NCBI RefSeq assembly: GCF_033115175.1
Contig: NC_084836.1
Location: 71,347,297 to 71,411,296 of the forward strand
Direction: 5' to 3'
Length of the DNA stretch: 64,000 nucleotides
Source of the DNA: Lepus europaeus
Lineage: Eukaryota; Chordata; Mammalia; Lagomorpha; Leporidae
The notes beneath the pieces are model-generated. The model had not been told where the DNA came from and did not search any database. It worked only from the letters and a program-made list of their open reading frames with translations. The translations under genes were made by a program, and so were the position numbers. Below are positions 58,631-64,000 of the stretch, piece after piece (position 1 is the stretch's first letter; each line of letters opens with the position of its first letter).

Positions 58631-58940
58631 TTTTTTTCCCCCAGATTTATTTACTTATTTGAAAGTCAGAGTTGCAGAGGGTGAGGGAGAGATCTTCCAT
58701 CCACTGGTTCACTCCCCTGAATGCCTCAACAGCTAGACCTGGCTGAAGTCAGGAGCCCGGAACTCCATCCTGATCTGGCATGTTGGTGCAGGGCCCAAGC
58801 ACTCGGGCCAACTTCCACTGCTTTGTCAGGTACATTAGCAGAGAGCTAGATCGGAAGCGGAACAGCCAGGACTGGAAACTGCACTCATATGAGATGCCAG
58901 CATTACAGGAGGTGGCTTAGCCTGCTTGCCACAACAGTCT
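58631..58940 (-). mobile_element. C-SINE
   Basis: Antisense GATTTATTTACTTATTTGAAAG to 'cttgccacaacagtc'. Confidence 0.8.
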
Positions 58941-59186
58941 TATATTGTTTCAGAAGGCAGTAAAGAGAGCATTGATATGGGTGCAAATCTTAGTTTTGTC
59001 ATATTTTAGGTTTGAGTTTGAATAGATTAACTAAGCTTATGTTTCTAATTTAAAAGAAATGTCAAATTATGACAAAATCTATCTCATAATTTTAAGAATG
59101 AAATTAGCTAATACATGCACATTTCCTTATCATACTGTTTAGCACCTAACAGAACCTTAAGAGACAATATTTTGATTTGCGTATGA

Positions 59187-59459
59187 GGGTGGGCCTTTGG
59201 TCTAGCAGTTAAGATGCCAGGTGGAATGCCCACATCTCACACCGGAGTGCTTGGGTTTGACACCTGGCTCTGTTACAGGCCTCCAGCTTCCTGCTAATGC
59301 AGACTCTAGGAGGCAGCAGTGATAGCTCAAGTGGTGAGGTTACCAACACCTACCTGGATGATGTGGACTGAGGTCCCAGTCAAGGGTTGTTGCAGGTATG
59401 GGAGGAGTAAACCAGTTGTTGGGAGCTTTCTCTGTGTCAAATACACAAAGATTTAAAAC
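59187..59459 (+). mobile_element. Degenerate C-SINE
   Basis: Sense: 'gggcctttggtctagcagtt', 'gcttgggtttgacacctggc', 'aaatacacaaagattta'. Confidence 0.6.
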
Positions 59460-59464
59460 AATTT

Positions 59465-59640
59465 AGCAGCCAGCATTGTGGTGCAATGGGTTGAGCCACT
59501 GCTTGTGACTCCAGCATCCCACACTGGAGCATTGGTTTGAGTTCCAGAGCCTTCATTTCCAATCCAGCTCCCTGCTAATGTGCCTGGGGAGGCAGTGGAA
59601 GATGGCCCAGCTTTTGGGCCCCTGCTACCTGCTGGCCCCA
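59465..59640 (+). mobile_element. C-SINE 5' part
   Basis: Sense: 'gccagcattgtggtgcaatg' to 'gcttttgggcccctgc'; 3' part missing. Confidence 0.75.
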
Positions 59641-59708
59641 CGTCTTTGCTTTCGTAAAGTCCGTTTTCTCTTTACTTTTCAGTTTGGGAAGCTTCCAGAA
59701 CCTATTTT

Positions 59709-60070
59709 CTTTCTCTCTTTATTTTTTTTAAGATAGATTTATTTATTTATTTATTTATTTTACTTATTTGAAAGACAGAGTCACATAGAGAGGTAGAAAC
59801 AGAGAGAGAGAGGTCTTTCATCCGCTGGTTCACTCCCCAGATGGCCTCAATGGCCAGCGCTCTACTGAGCCGAAGCCAGGATCCAGGAGCTTCTTCTGGG
59901 TCTGCCACATGGGTGCAGGGGCCCAAGGACCTGGGCTGTTGTCCGCTGCTTTCCCAGGCACATTTAGCAGGGAGCTGGATTGGAAGTGGAGCAGGCAGGA
60001 CTATCCAGTGCCCATTTGGGATGCCGGCGCTGAGGGCAGGGCCTTAACCCACTGTGCCACAGTGCCAGCC
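59709..60070 (-). mobile_element. C-SINE, full length
   Basis: Antisense copy; target CCAGAACCTATTTT (59695-59708) before and CCAGGACCTATTTT (60071-60084) after it. Confidence 0.92.
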
Positions 60071-60084
60071 CCAGGACCTATTTT

Positions 60085-60403
60085 TTTTTTTTTTAATTTA
60101 TTTGACAGGCAGAGTTATACACAGTGAGAGAGAGACAGAGAGAAAGGTCTTCCTTCTGTTGGTTCACCCCCAAAATGGCTGCTACAGGCGGAATTGTGCC
60201 GATCCGAAGCCAGGAGCCAGGTGTTTCTTCCTGGTCTCCCATGCAGGTGCAGGGGCCCAAGCACTTGGGCCATCCTCCACTGCCTTCCCGGGCTACAGCA
60301 GAGAGCTGGAGTGGAAGAGGAGAAGCCGGGACTAGAACCGGCGCCCATATGGAATGCCGGAGCCGCAGGTGGAGGATTAACCAAGTGAGCCCCGGTGCCG
60401 GCC
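60085..60403 (-). mobile_element. C-SINE, second insertion at the same target
   Basis: Antisense copy with GACAGGCAGAGTTATACACAG type start; flanked by CCAGGACCTATTTT (60071-60084 and 60404-60417), perfect. Confidence 0.93.
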
Positions 60404-60533
60404 CCAGGACCTATTTTCAAACTTTTTCAAACTCACTGATTCTTTCTTTGTCATATCATCTACTGATGAGCTTATCAGTGGCATTCTTTATTGATGTTAC
60501 AGTGTTTTTTTCTTTGAGCACTTCCTTTGAATC

Positions 60534-60818
60534 TTTTTTTTTAAGATTTATTATTTATTTGAAAGGCAGAGAGAGGCAGAGGCAGAGAGAGACAGAAAGG
60601 TCTTCCATCTGTTGGTTTACTCCTCAGATGGCTGCAATGGCTGGAGCTGCACTGATCTGAAGCCAGAAGCCAGGAGCTTCTTTTGGGTCTCCCACATGGC
60701 TGCAGGGCCCAAGGACTTGGTCCGTCTTCTACTGTTTTCCCAGGCCATAGCAGAGAGGCCATAGGGAAGCCGGCACTGCAGGCCGCGACTTTAACCCGCT
60801 GGGCCACAGCGCTGGCCC
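60534..60818 (-). mobile_element. C-SINE with internal deletion
   Basis: Antisense TTAAGATTTATTATTTATTTG to 'cacagcgctggccccg'; segment before 'gggaagccggcactgca' missing. Confidence 0.85.
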
Positions 60819-60821
60819 CGT

Positions 60822-61134
60822 CACTTTTTTTGTAAGGCTTTATTTTTAATTTGAAAGAGTGATAGAGCTAGAGACAGAGGGAAAGATCTTCCATCTTGCT
60901 GGTTTACTTCCCAAATGGCTGTGAAGGCCCCAGACAAAGCCAGGAGCACGGAACTCCATCCGGGTATCCCACATGGTAACAGATCCCAAGTAGGTGGCCC
61001 ATCTTCTGCTTCCCAGGCACATTAGCAAGGAGCTGGGTTGGAAGCGGAGCAGCCAGGACTCAAACTGACACTCCAACATAGGATGCCTGTGTTGCAAACA
61101 ACAGCTTAACCCACTGTGCCACAAGGTGGGCCCC
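60822..61134 (-). mobile_element. Older C-SINE
   Basis: Antisense GGCTTTATTTTTAATTTGAAAG to 'gccacaaggtgggcccc'. Confidence 0.75.
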
Positions 61135-61380
61135 CTATCACTTTCTTAAATTGAGACAATCAACAAAAGAATTAAGTCAGGCTTACTTTGTAAACTTTGT
61201 CAACTTCTGTGGGGTAAATTCTGCCCCTATGGCTGATTTCAGGCTACCTGTATGATGTCACTGATCATTAAATCGAGACGAGATGCACACACCATCACAT
61301 AGTATTTCCTCCTGACAGATGCAAGAACAGATGGGTAATGTAAGCAGAGAGATAAAAACATAAAGAATAAAAGACACTGT

Positions 61381-61708
61381 AGGACTGGCATTGTGGTATA
61401 GTGCGTAAAGCCACTGCCTGCATTGCCGGCATCCCCTATGGGCACCAGTTTGTGTCCCAGCTGCTCTACTTCTGATCCAGCTCCCTGCTAATGGCCTGGG
61501 AAAAGCAGCAGAAGATGCCCCAAGTGTTTGGGCTTCTTCCATCCACGTGGGAAACCCAGATGAAGCTCCTGGCTGCTGGCTTTGGCCTGGCTCAATGCTG
61601 GCCATTGTGGCCATCTAGGGAGTGAACCAGCAGATGAAAGATGTCTCCCTCTCTCACTGTTTCTCCCTCTCTATAACTCTTATAAATAAATAAATAAATC
61701 TTTAAAAC
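61381..61708 (+). mobile_element. C-SINE, full length
   Basis: Sense 'aggactggcattgtggtata' to AAATAAATAAATAAATC; flanked by AAGACACTGT (61371-61380) and AAAACACTGT (61709-61718). Confidence 0.88.
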
Positions 61709-61836
61709 AAAACACTGTAACATAAGTAAATGCCACTGGTGGGCTCATCAGTAGACGGTATGACAAGGAAAGAATCAGCTTGAAAACACGTCCTAGAAAC
61801 TTCCCAAACTGAAAAGCAAACAGAAAAAAAGATTTT

Positions 61837-62158
61837 TTTTTTTGACAGGCAGAGTGGACAGTGAGAGAGACAGACAGAGAGAAAGGTCTTCCTTTGCCGT
61901 TGGTTCACCCCCCCAACGGCTGCTACGGCCGGCGCACCACGCTGATCCGAAGGCAGGAGCCAGGTGCTTCTCCTGGTCTCCCATGCGGGTGCAGGGCCCA
62001 AGCACTTGGGCCATCCTCCACTGCACTCCCAGGCCACAGTAGAGAGCTGGCCTGGAAGAGGGGCAACCGGGACAGAATCCGGTGCCCCGACCGGGACTAG
62101 AACCCGGGGTGCCGGCGCTGCTAGGTGGAGGATTAGCCTGTTGAGCCATGGCGCCGGC
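61837..62158 (-). mobile_element. C-SINE, CTGCCTGTC subfamily, full length
   Basis: Antisense copy; 'cagaaaaaa(a)gattttt' occurs on both sides. Confidence 0.92.
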
Positions 62159-62261
62159 CAGAAAAAAGATTTTTAAAAAATCCAGATACACTAGCAGTAG
62201 ACCCATAAGCATAGATAACAGTGAAATAAGGTAAAATAATTAGGAAGAGATGAACTTATTT

Positions 62262-62640
62262 AACTTTTTATTTCAAATAACTTTAAATTTGAAAAAAAAA
62301 TTGCAAAATTATATAAAGTTCTCATATACCCCACATCCAGAGTCCCCTATTATTAACATATTACTCATAATCGGTGAACCATGCCGACTTCCTCTGCTTT
62401 TTCTCCAGACTCCCTCTTATCCATCTTACCCCTCTCAGCCTCTAAAAATCAAATTTTGTGTCCAGAATTGAGGCTGTTTTTTTAGCTCCCACATATGAGG
62501 AAGAACATGAGGTATTTGTCTTTTTGTGTCTGACTTAATTCACTTAACATGATATCTTCTAGTTCTATCCATATTGCTGCCAATAACAGTTTATCTTTTA
62601 TGACTGAATAGTATTCTATAAGGTGAGTTTTTAGTATTTA
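62262..62640 (-). mobile_element. Ancient L1 3' region, antisense
   Basis: 'ttctcatataccccacatcc' and 'cctattattaacatattact' then 'gaacatgaggtatttgtctt', 'cacttaacatgatatcttct', 'ctgaatagtattctataa' are antisense L1M wording; the same L1 region appears in sense at 36.96 kb. Confidence 0.65.
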
Positions 62641-62648
62641 CTACTTTT

Positions 62649-62976
62649 ACTTTTTTTTTTTTTTAAAGATTTACGTTTATTGGAAAAGCAGAGCAAGAGA
62701 GAGAGGAAGAGACAGACCTTCCATCCACTTGTTGATTCTCTAAGTGACTGCAGCAGCCAAATTTGGGCCAGCTCAAGTAAGGAGCCAGGAATTCCATAAT
62801 GGTCTCCTACATGAGTGGCAAGGGCCCAAGTATCTGGGCCATCCTCTGCTCCCTTCTCAGGCATGTTAGTAGGAAGCTGGATGGAACTAGAGAAGCTGGG
62901 ACTAGAACTAGCCTCCAGTAGAGAATACTGGTGTCACAAATAGTAGCTTAACACGTTGTATCACAATACTGGCCCC
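62649..62976 (-). mobile_element. Older C-SINE
   Basis: Antisense TTAAAGATTTACGTTTATTG to 'tcacaatactggccccc'. Confidence 0.78.
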
Positions 62977-63052
62977 CTAATGGGAAAAGTAGACAACTAG
63001 CAGGAATATATGGGTGATATAAGCAGAGATGAAATCTCTGAGAATCAAAGGA

Positions 63053-63361
63053 GGTGCGATGCTGTGGCGTAGAGGGTAAAGCTGCTGCCTGAGTGGTCAT
63101 ATGAGAACTGGTTCAAGTCCCGGCTGCTCCATTTCTGATGCAGCTCTTTGCTATGGCCTGGGAAAGCAGTAGAAGATGGCCCAAGTCCTTGGACCCCTGC
63201 ACCTGCATGGGAGACCCACGAAGAAGCTCCTGGCTCCTGATTGGCGCAGGTCTGGCTGTTGCGGCCAACTGGGGAGTGAACCAGCAGATGGAAGATCTCT
63301 CTTTCTCTCTCTGCCTCTCCTTCTCTGTGACTTTCAAGTAAAATAAATAAATCTTTAAAAT
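63053..63361 (+). mobile_element. C-SINE, shortened
   Basis: Sense 'gatgctgtggcgtagagggt' to AAATAAATAAATCTTTAAAA. Confidence 0.87.
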
Positions 63362-63380
63362 CTTTTTAAAAAGTGTATCA

Positions 63381-63643
63381 GGAGGGGTGGGCATGCAGCC
63401 TGGCAGTTAAAACACTGGTTAAGAGGTATATATCCCATATTGGAGTACTTGGGTTCAATACCCTGCTCTCCTGACTCCAGCTTCCTGCTGATGCAGACTG
63501 GGAGAGGCAGCAGTGATGGTTCAAGTGACTGGGTTCCTGCACCCACATGGGAGACTTGGACTGTGTTCCTGGCTCCTGTTTTCAGAACCCCAGCTATTAA
63601 TAAGTATTTGGGGAGTGAACCAGCAGATGGGAGGTCTCGGTTT
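63381..63643 (+). mobile_element. Older C-SINE, tail missing
   Basis: Sense 'ggggtgggcatgcagcctgg', 'ctgatgcagactgggagagg' to 'gaaccagcagatgggaggtc', where the next copy begins. Confidence 0.65.
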
Positions 63644-63644
63644 C

Positions 63645-63952
63645 TGCTGGTAAAGCTGCCACCTGAGATGCCAGCATCCCATATGGGTGCCAGTTTGTGT
63701 CATGTTGCTCTACTTCCGATCCAGCTCCCTGCTAAAGGCCTGGTCAAAGCAGCAAAGATGCCCAAGTGCTTGGGTCCTGCCACCCATGTGGGAGACCTAG
63801 TTGAAGCTCCTGGACTTGGCCTGGCCCAGCTTCAGCCACTGCAGGGACACTGCAGCCATCTGAGGAGTGAACCAGTGGATGAAAGATTTATCTCTCCCTG
63901 CACTTTCTCTTTGTAACTGTTTCAAATAAGTAAGTAAATTAAAAAAAAAAAA
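63645..63952 (+). mobile_element. C-SINE, head truncated
   Basis: Sense, starts in 'ctggtaaagctgccacctga' and ends CAAATAAGTAAGTAAATT with a 13-base A run. Confidence 0.82.
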
Positions 63953-64000
63953 TCCACTGTACTCTATTGTCAAATATAACCACAGTTAATTCAGGAATCT

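Overview
The window is lagomorph genomic DNA, most likely rabbit (Oryctolagus). It is full of tRNA-derived C-SINEs, the lagomorph-specific short retroposons, in two subfamilies: one ends in an AATAAATCTTTAAAA-type tail, the other in a TCTGCCTGTC-A(n) tail. A rabbit-type L1 3' end and older mammalian L1, MIR and Tigger remnants are also present. Gene structure is mammalian, with many GT-AG introns, a CpG island and a long 3' UTR.

One protein-coding gene can be fully supported: ADCY6 (adenylyl cyclase type 6), on the + strand. A CpG island (about 1.04-2.1 kb) holds the presumed promoter and a non-coding first exon with a strong splice donor at 2002/2003. Intron 1 (about 5.2 kb) leads to the start ATG at 7247. 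Twenty-one coding exons run to the stop at 19262-19264. All boundaries are GT-AG, all phases join, and the conceptual protein is 1,164 residues with both cyclase domains and every catalytic residue I checked intact. A 2.3 kb 3' UTR ends at an AATAAA at 21528, with another AATAAA at 20997.

The remaining 42 kb (21.6-64 kb) is intergenic and repeat-dominated: about 75 C-SINE copies or fragments, often nested, with clear target-site duplications for many. There are also L1 fragments, two Tigger-like DNA transposons, microsatellites and several pieces of apparently unique sequence. I could not establish a second gene. Two short stretches near 33.5 and 34.4 kb look slightly exon-like and are reported only as weak candidates. 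Translated ORFs carrying strings such as RSQEPGASSGSPTW are SINE translations, not genes.

The gene body from 7.2 to 21.55 kb has no recognisable C-SINE, only ancient MIR-type repeats, in sharp contrast with the downstream region. I found no undescribed gene system. The most interesting structures are layered and same-site retroposon insertions, a SINE hairpin, and a post-insertion tandem duplication.
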